NCBI GenBank assembly: GCA_963827725.1
Contig: CAWHBM010000001.1
Coordinates: forward strand, 1,550,001 to 1,614,000
From: VAXT01 sp963827725
Lineage (GTDB): Bacteria; Actinomycetota; Thermoleophilia; Gaiellales; Gaiellaceae
Reading direction: 5' to 3'
DNA length: 64,000 nt
Under the pieces are notes generated by a model. It did no database searches, was not told the DNA's origin, and saw only the letters and a list, made by a program, of their open reading frames with translations. Below, piece by piece: positions 35,832-44,264 of this stretch (within the stretch, counting starts at the first letter, position 1; each line of letters starts with the position of its first letter). A program made the position numbers and the translations under genes.

Positions 35832-37158
35832 GTGAGGGCACGGCGGGGCGCAAGACATTGACAGTGGCGGTGAGCGCAGCTGCCGTGCTCTTCGTGATCG
35901 CGTACCGGAAGGTGCTCGGGGCCCCTCAGCGGCCGAGCTGGCCGCCGCCCTTCGACGCGGTCACGCCTGCGGGGGCTCAGGCCGCAACGGAGGCGTTCGC
36001 GGCGCGAGCGGAGCGCGCCCGCACGACGCAGCGCTTCCGTTCGCCTGGTCGACTGCGGCGACCATCGAGCCGTGGGCGGAGGGCGTGAACTTCTTCCCGA
36101 AGATCTTCGCCGACGTCGAGGCCGCGAAGTCGACGGTCCACATCCTGATGTTCGGTTGGCGCGAAGGCGAGATCGGGATGAGGATGGCAGCACTCCTCGA
36201 GCGGAAGCTGGCGGAGGGCGTCGAGGTCCGGGTGATCGTGGACGGGTTCGGCTCCAGGCCGTATGAGCAGGCGCGGGAGATGTTCACGAGCCTCGCTGCC
36301 GCCGGAGCGCAGATCGTCGTCAACGACGTCTTCCCGCTCGACCGGGACGGCCTCTACCCCGACGGCCAGCGGGTCGATTGGCGGCAGGACGAGATCGGCC
36401 GGGCCGACCACCGCAAGCTCTACGTGATCGACGGCGCGGTCGTCTGGACCGGTGGCGCGGGCATCGAGGACCACTTCGAGAACGGCGGCTTCCACGACCT
36501 GATGGTGCGGGTCACCGGCGACGTCGTCCGGCAAGCGCAGGCGGCGTTCCTGACGAGCTTCCGCGGGCACGGCGCGCCGCTTCCGTCCCAACTGTCGTCG
36601 TTCTTCCCGGAGCCAGCCGACCCCGGCTCGACGCCCATCGCGCTCGCGCAGGTGATCCCCGGCGGGCACGTGGCCGCCTCGCAGGCGATCGGGGAGCAGA
36701 TCGACGGCGCTCGGGAGCGCCTCGACGTGATGAACCCCTATCTCACCGACCGGAGAATGATCGACCGGATCGTTGCCGCTGCGCGGCGTGGCCTACCGGT
36801 GAGGGTTGTCGTCTCGAAGGAGTCCAACAACGCGCAGGCAACGGCCGCGCTGAAGCACCGCTACGCGGACATGCTCGACGCGGGCGTCGAGGTGTGGGAG
36901 CTCCCGGACACGGTCGTGCACGCGAAGGTCGTCGTCGCCGACGACGTCGTCAGCTTCGGCACCGTGAATCTCGACGCGTGGGCGCTCTACCGCAACTCGG
37001 AGATCATGATGATCGCCCGTAGCGCGGAGACCGCGGCGCTCATCGAGGAGAGGCTCTTCGAGCCGGACATCGCCCGCTCGAAACCCGGCGAGCCGCTTTC
37101 GGACACGCGTGAGCGCTTAGAGGGCTGGTTCTGGAGCAAGCTCGGACACCTTCTATGA
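35828..37158 (+). pseudogene. Phospholipase D/cardiolipin synthase-like protein (one frameshift)
   Basis: ATG 35828 overlaps the preceding stop (ATGA). N-terminal membrane segment (TVAVSAAAVLFVIAY), then a one-base loss near 36035, after which it reads PFAWSTAATIEPWAEG and the PLD domain. Two HKD motifs: DHRKLYVIDGAVVWTGG and VVHAKVVVADDVVSFGT, both complete. It would transfer phosphatidyl groups or hydrolyse phosphodiesters at the membrane. Only the N-terminus is affected by the break. Confidence 0.82.
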
Positions 37159-37170
37159 GGCTGCACGTGT

Positions 37171-38124
37171 TCAAGCAGCGCGGCGCTTGAGGACGCGCAG
37201 CGCGCGCAGCGTGTTCCACCGGCTTTCCTGTCCGGGCTTCTCCATCTCGACCAGCAGCGTCCCCGGAATGCGCTTCTGGAGCGGCCACCGACCGTTCGGC
37301 TTGCGCCTCTCCTGCAGCAGGTCGATCGCGTCCGTGAGCCGGTCGTCGGAGATTGCGGGCGTCTCGCGCAGGTAGTCGAGACCACGCAGGAAGGTGTAGT
37401 GCCAGTGCCACGGGTAGGTGAGGTGCGTAAAGCGCTCGGAAATGACCTCTCCGGTTCGGTCGGAGCGGAAGAGACGATGGGCGAGCATGAACTCGACGGC
37501 CCTGGCTTCGGCCACGCGGAACCTCGGCTCGGGAACGACTCCTCGCGCGGCTGCGAGGCGGAGGTTCTCGAGCACGTTGAAGGTCGTATGGAACGAGCTG
37601 TGACGCGTCTTCGGATAGTTGCGCGCTCGGCAGTTCCACCCGCCGTCTTCGAACTGAGCGCTCAGCGCCGCTTCGCCGAAGGAAGGAAGACGCGGATCCT
37701 CGTCCAGGAAGTACGCGCCCAGACCCAGCCAGAAGCCCACGTGGCAAAGGTCGAGTCGCTTCAGCAGGAACGCCTGGTCAACCTCCGCGCCCGGAGGCAG
37801 GAACCGATCGATGAGACCTCTGACGGGGGCTCGTCCGGCCGCGTGACCCTCGGGTAGACCAAACGCAACGAGCAGCAGTAGCGTCCAAGTCGAAGCCGTC
37901 CAACGACCTCGCGGCCACTCACCGTCGCGCTCTCTGCGCTCGAGGAGCTCGGCGATCCAGCCGTTCTTGGCCGCCCGGCGGCGCTCGGCTTCCCAGGTCT
38001 TGGCCGGCTCGTCGAGCAGGTCGCGCATGACCTGCCAGCGAATCGCGGGGTCGCCGTCGAGCAGCCAGTCGATCACCGACGGTTCGCACTCGTAGGTCGC
38101 CATCTCGCTGCGGATGATCTCCAA
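37171..38124 (-). CDS. Alpha/alpha-toroid protein resembling terpene cyclase/prenyltransferase repeats
   Basis: About 317 residues from TTG 38124, or 310 from ATG 38103. Repeats resembling QW motifs: RDGEWPRGRW, FEDGGWNCRARNYP and KPNGRWPLQKRIPG, with many helical pairs. No signal peptide, and none of the DxDD or zinc residues of known cyclases that I could identify, so probably not a classical squalene cyclase. Function unknown. Divergent from the gene at 38174. Confidence 0.65.
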   Translation of the reverse strand: MEIIRSEMATYECEPSVIDWLLDGDPAIRWQVMRDLLDEPAKTWEAERRRAAKNGWIAELLERRERDGEWPRGRWTASTWTLLLLVAFGLPEGHAAGRAPVRGLIDRFLPPGAEVDQAFLLKRLDLCHVGFWLGLGAYFLDEDPRLPSFGEAALSAQFEDGGWNCRARNYPKTRHSSFHTTFNVLENLRLAAARGVVPEPRFRVAEARAVEFMLAHRLFRSDRTGEVISERFTHLTYPWHWHYTFLRGLDYLRETPAISDDRLTDAIDLLQERRKPNGRWPLQKRIPGTLLVEMEKPGQESRWNTLRALRVLKRRAA

Positions 38125-38173
38125 AAATGGGCTCGTGCTGCTCGTGGCGAGTCACTAGAGTCGTGCGGGCTCA

Positions 38174-39202
38174 ATGGCTGGTTCGGTGCAATCGCGACTC
38201 AAAGTCACGCGGCAGCAGGTCCTGTCGTTCCGACGACGAGTCGGCTCACTCGACGAGCGCCTGCCGGAGGGCTCGGAGTCGCTGCGGCGGGCCGCGTGGG
38301 CCGGGCTGCAGGACAGCATGCCGAGAGCCGCGTTGCTCTCGTTGCACGCACGGGTCGAAAGGGTCGAGCCGTCGACGTGGGCGGATCCCTCGCTCGCCCA
38401 GCTGTGGGGTCCGCGTTACAGCACCTATGTCGTGCCAAAGCGCGACTTCGCGCTGTTCTCGATAGGGCGGCTTCCGGAGGCCGGGAAAGGCCGCCTCCGG
38501 GCCGAACGCATGGCGGAGTTGGTGCATGCTCACCTCGCCGACAGAACGCTGACGGACCGCGAGGCCGCAGATGCACTCGGCATCGGCAACGCGATCAGGT
38601 ACGCCGCGACGACGGGAACGCTCGCCATCCGCTGGGAAGGCGCGCGTGCGCCGACGGTGTGGGCGGTGCCCGCTCCGAAGATCGATCCGGCCGAGGCCCG
38701 TCGCGAACTCGCCCGCCGCTACCTCCATGTTTTCGGCCCCACGACTGCTGAGAGCTTCGCCCGCTGGGCGGGCGTCGCCCGGCCAGCGGCGGTCGACTCA
38801 TTCGCGTCGCTCGAGGGATCGCTGCTGCCGGTGCGATCTCCACTTGGCGACGAGTGGCTGCTCGCGGAAGACGAGCCGGCGATGCGCGCGGCCGAGACGG
38901 CTGCCGCGCCAGCAAGGCTGCTGCCGAGCGGGGATGCGTACTTCCTGCTCGACGGCGTGGAGCGCGAGCTGCTGGTTCCGCGCAAGGATCAGCGGGAGCG
39001 TCTCTGGACACCCCGCGTGTGGCCGGGCGCGCTCCTTGTCGACGGCGAGATCCGAGGAACCTGGAGACGGGCGCAGCACACAGTTCGGATCGACGCGTGG
39101 GCACGTCTCTCGCGTCGAACGCGCGACGCGATCGAGGCCGAGGCCAGGTCCCTGCCCCTTCCGGGCGTCGACCGGCCGATCGAGGTGGCCTGGAACACAT
39201 GA
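38174..39202 (+). CDS. Winged-helix (HTH_42/AlkZ-like) DNA-binding protein
   Basis: 342 residues. N-terminal LQDSMPRAALLSLHARVERV, then WGPRYSTYVVPKRDFALFSIG, TLTDREAADALGIGNAIRYAATTGTL and a C-terminal GEIRGTWRRAQHTVRIDAW, all in the order found in YcaQ/AlkZ-family proteins, some of which are DNA glycosylases that unhook interstrand crosslinks. The catalytic QxD/QxQ motif is not clearly identifiable by eye, so glycosylase activity is uncertain. Confidence 0.75.
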   Translation: MAGSVQSRLKVTRQQVLSFRRRVGSLDERLPEGSESLRRAAWAGLQDSMPRAALLSLHARVERVEPSTWADPSLAQLWGPRYSTYVVPKRDFALFSIGRLPEAGKGRLRAERMAELVHAHLADRTLTDREAADALGIGNAIRYAATTGTLAIRWEGARAPTVWAVPAPKIDPAEARRELARRYLHVFGPTTAESFARWAGVARPAAVDSFASLEGSLLPVRSPLGDEWLLAEDEPAMRAAETAAAPARLLPSGDAYFLLDGVERELLVPRKDQRERLWTPRVWPGALLVDGEIRGTWRRAQHTVRIDAWARLSRRTRDAIEAEARSLPLPGVDRPIEVAWNT

Positions 39203-39268
39203 GCAAGATGTAGACGTCGCCGAAACGACGCGCTCCAATGTTGTTGCCGGGTCGAGAAGGCATACGGG

Positions 39269-39274
39269 TAGCAT
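39269..39274 (+). promoter_or_regulatory. -10 box, leaderless type
   Basis: TAGCAT with a 6-nt spacer (CCCGAG) to GTG 39281. Confidence 0.5.
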
Positions 39275-39280
39275 CCCGAG

Positions 39281-40306
39281 GTGCAGCCGATCCACCGAGC
39301 CCCGCCCCGACGTCCGCGTCTAACCCTGAGCGTGGCCATTGTCGCGCTGTTGTCGGGAGTCCTGCTGGCTCCGGCCATCACGAGCGCCGCCTCGTCGCCG
39401 TACGGTCACCTCAAGATCACGTACAAGAACAAGTCGACGTATGTCTGGCAGGTCAACGAGGCATTCGCTGTTTGGAACCGCGCAGGAACCCCGTTCCGCT
39501 TCGTGCCCGCGCGGCCGGGCAAGCGAGCCGACATCACCATCACGCAGAAGCGCTACATCGGCTCACCATCGAGCGCGGTTGCAGGGTTCGGCGGTATTGG
39601 CTTCGTGCTGCTGAGCAAAGCGCGCATGAAGTCGCCGAAGGGGTTCCACAACGGGCAGGTGAGGATCGTCGCGCACGAGATCGGCCACGCGCTGGGACTT
39701 GATCACGTGTCGAACCGTTGCGGGATCATGTGGTCGTACCTCGACTTTCCCAAGAGCCGTCCTTGCAGCACCGTCGAAACGCGGTGGGACGCCCGGCAGC
39801 ACTGTGGTCCGCGCGCGCCTGACATCAAGGCCCTCGCCCGTCTTTGGCGCTTCAAGCCCCGTGCAGTCGCATGGCGGGGCTACTGCACGACGCCCACCGA
39901 TCCCGCCAAGGCTCCGACCGGCCCGTACGTCGCGGGAACGCTCACCGCGGAGCCGCGGCAATATCCCTACGAGGGCGACGGCGTGCAGCTCACACTGGCC
40001 AACAACGGCAACACCCTGCACGAGATCGGCTCGTACGGACTCGTCGTGGTCGATGCCGCGGGCCAGGTGCTGCCAAAACCGTGGAGCTTCTTCCCGGACT
40101 GGTATTACGCGGTCGGCTCGCCCCCCGCACCGGGCCAGTCTGTCGGCGTCAGGCTGCCGCCATGCAACGGCGAGCTGCCGCTCCTCATGCGCGTCCGGCT
40201 GGCGTCACAGCACCACGATGCATTCCTCAGTCCGGAGTTGCAGATCCGCCTGGATTCGTCCGACGGCGATCCGCTGGCCCCGACAAACGAGTGCATCAGC
40301 TCCTAG
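39281..40306 (+). CDS. Secreted matrixin-like zinc metalloprotease
   Basis: 341 residues from GTG 39281. Signal peptide (~residues 14-37), then a peptidase domain with the metzincin zinc motif VAHEIGHALGLDHVSN followed by CGIMWSY, the Met-turn. The C-terminal ~150 residues form a beta-rich domain with several Cys. The protein would be exported and act on extracellular proteins. Confidence 0.88.
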   Translation: MQPIHRAPPRRPRLTLSVAIVALLSGVLLAPAITSAASSPYGHLKITYKNKSTYVWQVNEAFAVWNRAGTPFRFVPARPGKRADITITQKRYIGSPSSAVAGFGGIGFVLLSKARMKSPKGFHNGQVRIVAHEIGHALGLDHVSNRCGIMWSYLDFPKSRPCSTVETRWDARQHCGPRAPDIKALARLWRFKPRAVAWRGYCTTPTDPAKAPTGPYVAGTLTAEPRQYPYEGDGVQLTLANNGNTLHEIGSYGLVVVDAAGQVLPKPWSFFPDWYYAVGSPPAPGQSVGVRLPPCNGELPLLMRVRLASQHHDAFLSPELQIRLDSSDGDPLAPTNECISS

Positions 40307-40338
40307 CGATCGGCTGATTTCCGTCCTGCGCGGTGCCA

Positions 40339-40344
40339 TAGGAT
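40339..40344 (+). promoter_or_regulatory. -10 box of cupin gene, leaderless type
   Basis: TAGGAT with a 6-nt spacer (CGCGCC) to GTG 40351. Confidence 0.5.
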
Positions 40345-40350
40345 CGCGCC

Positions 40351-40752
40351 GTGCCGTTCACGCTCAGGAACATCAAGGAGGACCTGGAGGATCTCGGCTC
40401 TAAGTTCGACGGCGCTCCGGACCTGGAGTTCCGCGCAGCGACCAAGGCGCTCGAGCTCGAGGAATCCGCCCTGAGCTACCAGCGCGTCCCGCCCGGCTAT
40501 CGCTTTCCGTACGGCCACACGCACATGAAGCAAGAGGAGGTGTACGTGGTCGTGCGCGGGAGCGGCCGGATGAAGCTCGACGACGAGATCGTCGAGCTCA
40601 AAGAATGGGACGCGGTGCGCGTCCCGCCCGGCACGTGGCGAGGCTACGAGGCCGGGCCAGAGGGCCTCGAGATACTCGTCACCGGCGCGCCCAACCTCGG
40701 CGAGGATCCGCGCGAAGACGTCGATGGCCAGCGCGACTGGTGGGCTGACTAG
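40351..40752 (+). CDS. Single-domain cupin
   Basis: 133 residues from GTG 40351. Cupin motif 1: PYGHTHMKQEEVYVVVRGSG; motif 2: VRVPPGTWRGYEAG. Metal ligands H, H and E are present in motif 1; the His of motif 2 appears replaced (GTWRG), so metal binding may be partial. It lies 3 nt upstream of the MBL-like gene and is very likely co-transcribed with it. Confidence 0.85.
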   Translation: MPFTLRNIKEDLEDLGSKFDGAPDLEFRAATKALELEESALSYQRVPPGYRFPYGHTHMKQEEVYVVVRGSGRMKLDDEIVELKEWDAVRVPPGTWRGYEAGPEGLEILVTGAPNLGEDPREDVDGQRDWWAD

Positions 40753-40755
40753 CTA

Positions 40756-41424
40756 GTGCGCGAGCTGCAGAAGGGACTGTGGCACTGGCAGGCACCCCAT
40801 CCGGGCTGGGAGCCGAGCGAGGAGTGGGACCAGAACGTCTCGTCCTACGCGATCGACGACGGCGAACGCCTGCTGCTGTTCGACCCGCTGGGCGTGCCGA
40901 GCGAGATCGAGGCGCTCGCGGCCGAGCGCGAGACGGCGGTCGTGCTCACCGCGCCGTGGCACGAGCGGGACGCACAGGGCCTTGTGGAGCGGCTCGGAGT
41001 GCCGGTGTTCACGCCGCTGCCCGACACCGCGCAGTACCTCATGGACACGTACGGCATCACCGCCGAGCAGGCCGGCGACGGCAGTCCCGACCTCGTCTGG
41101 CTGCTCCGCGAGGGCAAAGGCGAGGCACGCCTGTACTCGCCATCCGACCGGCTGCCTTTCGGTGCCGACGTGTTCCGCGGGCATAAGCCGAACGACACGG
41201 TGCTCTGGGTCGAGAGCCAGCGTGCCGTGATCTCCGGCGACACGCTCGTCGACTTCGGCCAGGGCCTCGAGGTCAACGAGAGATGGCTGCCCCCTGGCGT
41301 GACGCGCGAGGAGGTCGCCGAGGGGTTGCGCCCGCTGCTCGAGTTGCCGGTCGAGCACGTGCTTCCGACACACGGCGAGCCGGCCGACCGGGCCGCCCTC
41401 GAGCGCGCGTTGTCCTCCTCCTAG
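40756..41424 (+). CDS. Degenerate metallo-beta-lactamase-fold hydrolase
   Basis: 222 residues from GTG 40756. MBL-fold landmarks: DQNVSSYAIDDGERLLLFDPLG, AVISGDTLVDFG and HVLPTHGEPA. The usual HxHxDH is reduced to APWHERDAQGL, leaving one His and one Asp, so the two-metal site is probably altered. The following hairpin at 41453-41476 may terminate the two-gene unit. Confidence 0.8.
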   Translation: MRELQKGLWHWQAPHPGWEPSEEWDQNVSSYAIDDGERLLLFDPLGVPSEIEALAAERETAVVLTAPWHERDAQGLVERLGVPVFTPLPDTAQYLMDTYGITAEQAGDGSPDLVWLLREGKGEARLYSPSDRLPFGADVFRGHKPNDTVLWVESQRAVISGDTLVDFGQGLEVNERWLPPGVTREEVAEGLRPLLELPVEHVLPTHGEPADRAALERALSSS

Positions 41425-41452
41425 ACTGGGTATCAACTCACGGCGAAGAGTT

Positions 41453-41476
41453 GGGGGCCGCCGGCGGGCAGCCCCC
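41453..41476 (+). terminator. Hairpin after MBL-like gene
   Basis: GGGGGC (41453-41458) pairs with GCCCCC (41471-41476) around a 12-nt loop, 29 nt after the stop codon; there is no T-run. I see nothing else in 41477-41550. Confidence 0.4.
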
Positions 41477-41550
41477 TCACAGTCGGCGAGTTCCCTTCAG
41501 TCCGTCGAGGCCCGGCAGGGGTACGGCGTTCGAAGCGGTCTCGAGCCGGC

Positions 41551-42162
41551 TCACGCGCGCAGACCGGAAGAGGAGACAGGATCGACTCCCATTGGGACCC
41601 TGTCGAGAAACGCCAGTACGCGATCAGTGAGCAACGCCGCAGCGGCAGCGTCGTACGCCAGAAGTGAGGAGTCGGCGAAGAGGTGCTCCTCCCCCGGGTA
41701 GAGGAACAGCTCGGCCTGGTCGGTCGAGTCGACGAGGGCGTGTGCGGCCTCGAGGTCCTCGGAGAAGAACGGGTCGGCGTCCTTGCCATGCACCTGCACC
41801 GGAACGCCCTCGGGCCACGCGTCCCCGAACTCCGAGACTGGGAGACACGCGGACATGAGCAAGGCGCCGCGGGCGCCGGGCCGGGTCTGCGCGAGTTGCT
41901 GGGCGGTCATGACTCCGGAAGAGAAGCCGGCGTAGACGACGTCGGGGGCGATCCCCTCGGCGGCGGCCACCCCGCGCTCGGCCAGGGCGCCGAATCCCGC
42001 TTCCCGCGCGAAAGCCATGCCCTCCTCGATGGTGTCGAACGTGCGCCCGTCAAACAGGTCGGGCGCATGAACGGTGTGCCCCGCCTGCCGCAACTCGTCG
42101 GCAAACGACCGCACTCCCTCGGTCAGCCCCTGGACGTGGTGGTACAGCACAACGTCGGTCAT
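41551..42162 (-). CDS. Dienelactone hydrolase family protein
   Basis: 203 residues. YHHVQGLTEGVRSFADEL, nucleophile region VYAGFSSGVMTAQQLA (Ser where classical DLH has Cys), VHGKDADPFFSEDLEAA (acid) and LYPGEEHLFADSSLLAYD (His): complete DLH layout. Shine-Dalgarno AAGGAGG before ATG 42162. Divergent from the ArsR-like gene, which may regulate it. Confidence 0.9.
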   Translation of the reverse strand: MTDVVLYHHVQGLTEGVRSFADELRQAGHTVHAPDLFDGRTFDTIEEGMAFAREAGFGALAERGVAAAEGIAPDVVYAGFSSGVMTAQQLAQTRPGARGALLMSACLPVSEFGDAWPEGVPVQVHGKDADPFFSEDLEAAHALVDSTDQAELFLYPGEEHLFADSSLLAYDAAAAALLTDRVLAFLDRVPMGVDPVSSSGLRA

Positions 42163-42227
42163 CTCCGATCCTCCTTAGTCATTGATCCATTAACTTGGAA
42201 CATTCTGCAATGCTAGTCTGTTCGACC

Positions 42228-42797
42228 ATGGCTGTCAACCCGTTTCCCCCGGACTACGACCTCGCCGACCGAATCGCGCTCACCAGGCCCTCCCAGGTAA
42301 AGGCGATCGGCCATCCCCTCCGCACCACGATCCTGGGCCTGCTCCACGAGCGGGCGGCAACGGTGACCGAGCTGGCGGTCGCGGTCGAGCGGCCGAAGAG
42401 CACGGTCGCCCACCACGTCAAGGTGCTCACCGAGGCCGGACTGGTGCAGGTGGTGAGGACCCGGCGGGTGCGGGCGATCGAGGAGCGGTTCTACGGACGC
42501 ACGGCACGGATGTTCTACGTCGGGGTCGAGCGGAGCACGGACGGCGACGACATGCCTCGGGACTTCAACGACTTCGAGGTGGCCGCTCAGGAGTCGGCCA
42601 CGGCGTACGGGGACGGGAAGCTGTGGGGTTTCATCCGGCACGCCCGCGTCTCGGAGGCGCAGGTGTCGGCGTTCTGGGAGCGGATGGCGGAGCTGGTGGC
42701 GGAGTTCGACCAGCTTCCGCGGTCGGGCGAGACCGTGTACGGATTCGCGGTCGGCGTGTATCCCACCGACCATCCGACGCTACCGGGCGGCGACTAG
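42228..42797 (+). CDS. ArsR/HTH_20-type transcriptional regulator
   Basis: 189 residues from ATG 42228 (the frame is open earlier, but this start gives the usual N-terminus). Winged helix: QVKAIGHPLRTTILGLLHER, VTELAVAVERPKSTVAHHVK, LTEAGLVQVVRTRRVRAIEE. C-terminal half (~80 residues) is helical, unrecognised. The shared 65-bp intergenic region contains an inverted CATT-CTGC-AATG. Confidence 0.88.
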   Translation: MAVNPFPPDYDLADRIALTRPSQVKAIGHPLRTTILGLLHERAATVTELAVAVERPKSTVAHHVKVLTEAGLVQVVRTRRVRAIEERFYGRTARMFYVGVERSTDGDDMPRDFNDFEVAAQESATAYGDGKLWGFIRHARVSEAQVSAFWERMAELVAEFDQLPRSGETVYGFAVGVYPTDHPTLPGGD

Positions 42798-42861
42798 GAC
42801 GGTGCCCCTGACGCGACGATCGGCCCACGAGATAGCCGGCGTGTAGCAAGCTGAGAGGCTG

Positions 42862-43275
42862 ATGCCTGAGCAACGAGATCTGAGCGGCATCGTGCAAGCC
42901 GGCCGCGGGCTCGGGGCGGGTCTGATGGCGGACCGGGTGGTGATGGAGAAGCTTCAAGAGCTTTCCGGTTTCGCGGTCGTGCCCGGCACCCTCAACGTGC
43001 GACTGCCCGGACCGCTTGTACGGGGACCGAGCTGGCGGTACATGCCTGCCGTGGAGATCTCGCCAGATTGGGAGGCGCGAACTGCCCAGGCGGGGTATTT
43101 CCTGGCACCAGTCACGGTTGCGGGGCGCTACCGCGGGCTCGCCTTTCAGGCCGTCGAGCCGGGAGAGCGCGGCTATCCGTCCGACCAGATCGAGCTGTTC
43201 TGCGAGGCGCATCTGCGTGCGGAGCTCTGCCTCGACGACGGCGACGTCATAGCGGTCTGGCTGAATGACGGCTGA
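42862..43275 (+). CDS. DUF120/CTP-dependent riboflavin kinase-like protein
   Basis: 137 residues. SGIVQAGRGLGAGLMADRVV, PGTLNVRLPGP, APVTVAGRYRGLAFQAVEP and CEAHLRAELCLDDGDVIAVWL match the cradle-loop barrel of archaeal CTP-dependent riboflavin kinases. In archaea these convert riboflavin to FMN using CTP. A bacterial copy is uncommon and may have another role. The stop is immediately followed by hairpin element copy 2. Confidence 0.75.
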   Translation: MPEQRDLSGIVQAGRGLGAGLMADRVVMEKLQELSGFAVVPGTLNVRLPGPLVRGPSWRYMPAVEISPDWEARTAQAGYFLAPVTVAGRYRGLAFQAVEPGERGYPSDQIELFCEAHLRAELCLDDGDVIAVWLNDG

Positions 43276-43310
43276 TTCGCAGCTCGCCTGCGGGTGGCCC
43301 AGCGGCGCGA

Positions 43311-43373
43311 GGCGGCGGGCGGAGCCGGGCTCTGCCCGGCGGGAGCGACCCGCCGGTCAGGGAAGCGAGAGTA
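43311..43373. repeat. Long hairpin element, copy 2 (inverted relative to copy 1)
   Basis: Inner stem GCCGGGC (43324-43330) / GCCCGGC (43334-43340) around TCT; outer stem CGGCGGG (43313-43319) / CCCGCCG (43349-43355); then GGTCAGGGAAGCGAG. Inner stem and tail match copy 1 (20371-20426) in reverse complement, while the outer stem has different bases that still pair. Confidence 0.7.
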
Positions 43374-43498
43374 GAGGCGGCGGGTTCGAAAGGTGCGAAA
43401 ATCCGCTCAATGGAGCTCCCATCGCGCCGGCGTGTTGCCCGGATGCGACCCACTTCGAGGACAATCCTGGACGCGCCGAACCCGCGAGGAGACAGCAC

Positions 43499-43954
43499 AT
43501 GGCGATCATCTCGAACGTTCACTACTCGCCTTTTGACGAGAGTGACCCTGACGACTTCCGACCGAACTCCAAGTGGGCATTGGTCGTCGACCCTAGCCAG
43601 GGTCAAAGGTTCGTCGACAACATCACGCTGATCTTCGAGGAAATCGCGCCGGGCGATCGGATCCCGCTCCATACCCATCCGATCCACGAGGTCATCGTGG
43701 TCGATGAAGGCGAACCGGAAATCACGGTCGGGGACGAAACACGGCAGGTAGACCGCGGGAGCGTCGTCTTCATCCCGGCGGGCACGCCACATCGAACGAG
43801 GAACGCGGGCACTCAACCCGTTCGCATTCACGCGATGTTTCCTTCCGAGCGTATCGGCATCGAATATCTCGAACGCAATCCTTTGCCGGGCACTGAAGAT
43901 GACCCGCCGCAACCGGCGTTCACAATCGACGTCCGGGCGCTCAGCGGCTCCTGA
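43499..43954 (+). CDS. Cupin-domain protein
   Basis: 151 residues from ATG 43499, with Shine-Dalgarno GAGGAG about 9 nt upstream. Cupin motif 1: IPLHTHPIHEVIVVDEGEPE; motif 2: VVFIPAGTPHRTRNAG, both with complete metal ligands. Enzymatic or sensory role unknown. The stop lies inside a terminator hairpin just before the truncated ssrA copy. Confidence 0.87.
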   Translation: MAIISNVHYSPFDESDPDDFRPNSKWALVVDPSQGQRFVDNITLIFEEIAPGDRIPLHTHPIHEVIVVDEGEPEITVGDETRQVDRGSVVFIPAGTPHRTRNAGTQPVRIHAMFPSERIGIEYLERNPLPGTEDDPPQPAFTIDVRALSGS

Positions 43955-43960
43955 GCGCCC
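43935..43960 (+). terminator. Hairpin at cupin stop codon
   Basis: GGGCGCTCAG (43935-43944) pairs with CTGAGCGCCC (43951-43960), loop CGGCTC; it includes the TGA stop. Perfect 10-bp stem, usable in both directions. Confidence 0.6.
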
Positions 43961-43965
43961 AGATA

Positions 43966-44234
43966 TGGAGGCGGAGGGAATCGAACCCTCGTCCGCGGGC
44001 GTTCCGGATGAACGTCTACAAGCTTAGGCTCACCTTGAATTTCGCCCGCCGGCCGGTGGGAGCCAACCTACCGCCGGGCTAGTCATCCTTTGGTGTCGCG
44101 CTTCGGGCGATTGACTCTCCCTAGGCGCCGAGCCCGTTTATGACGCCGCTACCCGAGCCACGGGCCGAGCCCGGAGCGACGCGCCTCACTGTGGTTTAAG
44201 CAGCGAGAGCGAGTGCGTTTTGGTTCTTCGCACT
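43966..44234 (-). pseudogene. Truncated duplicate of ssrA (tag reading frame plus 3' half of tmRNA)
   Basis: 269 bp identical to 47121-47389 except one base (A at 44199 versus G at 47354). It contains the tag frame for AKNQNALALAA with stop at 44196-44198, the pseudoknot region and the T-arm/acceptor 3' strand CGCCTCC plus A. It lacks the 5' acceptor strand, the D-like loop and the first helix, because similarity stops 2-3 nt before the resume codon. It cannot be charged like a tRNA on its own. Same orientation as the complete copy. Confidence 0.9.
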
Positions 44235-44264
44235 GATGTGATTAAGCCGAGCCCTGCCCCCCGT

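Noticed and set aside
37171..38124. Squalene-hopene cyclase
   Set aside because: Half the expected length and I cannot find the catalytic DxDD motif; only the toroid-type repeats are visible.
43966..44234. Second functional tmRNA or two-piece tmRNA
   Set aside because: The 5' acceptor strand and first helix are missing and nothing nearby could supply them; two-piece tmRNAs split after the tag, not before it.
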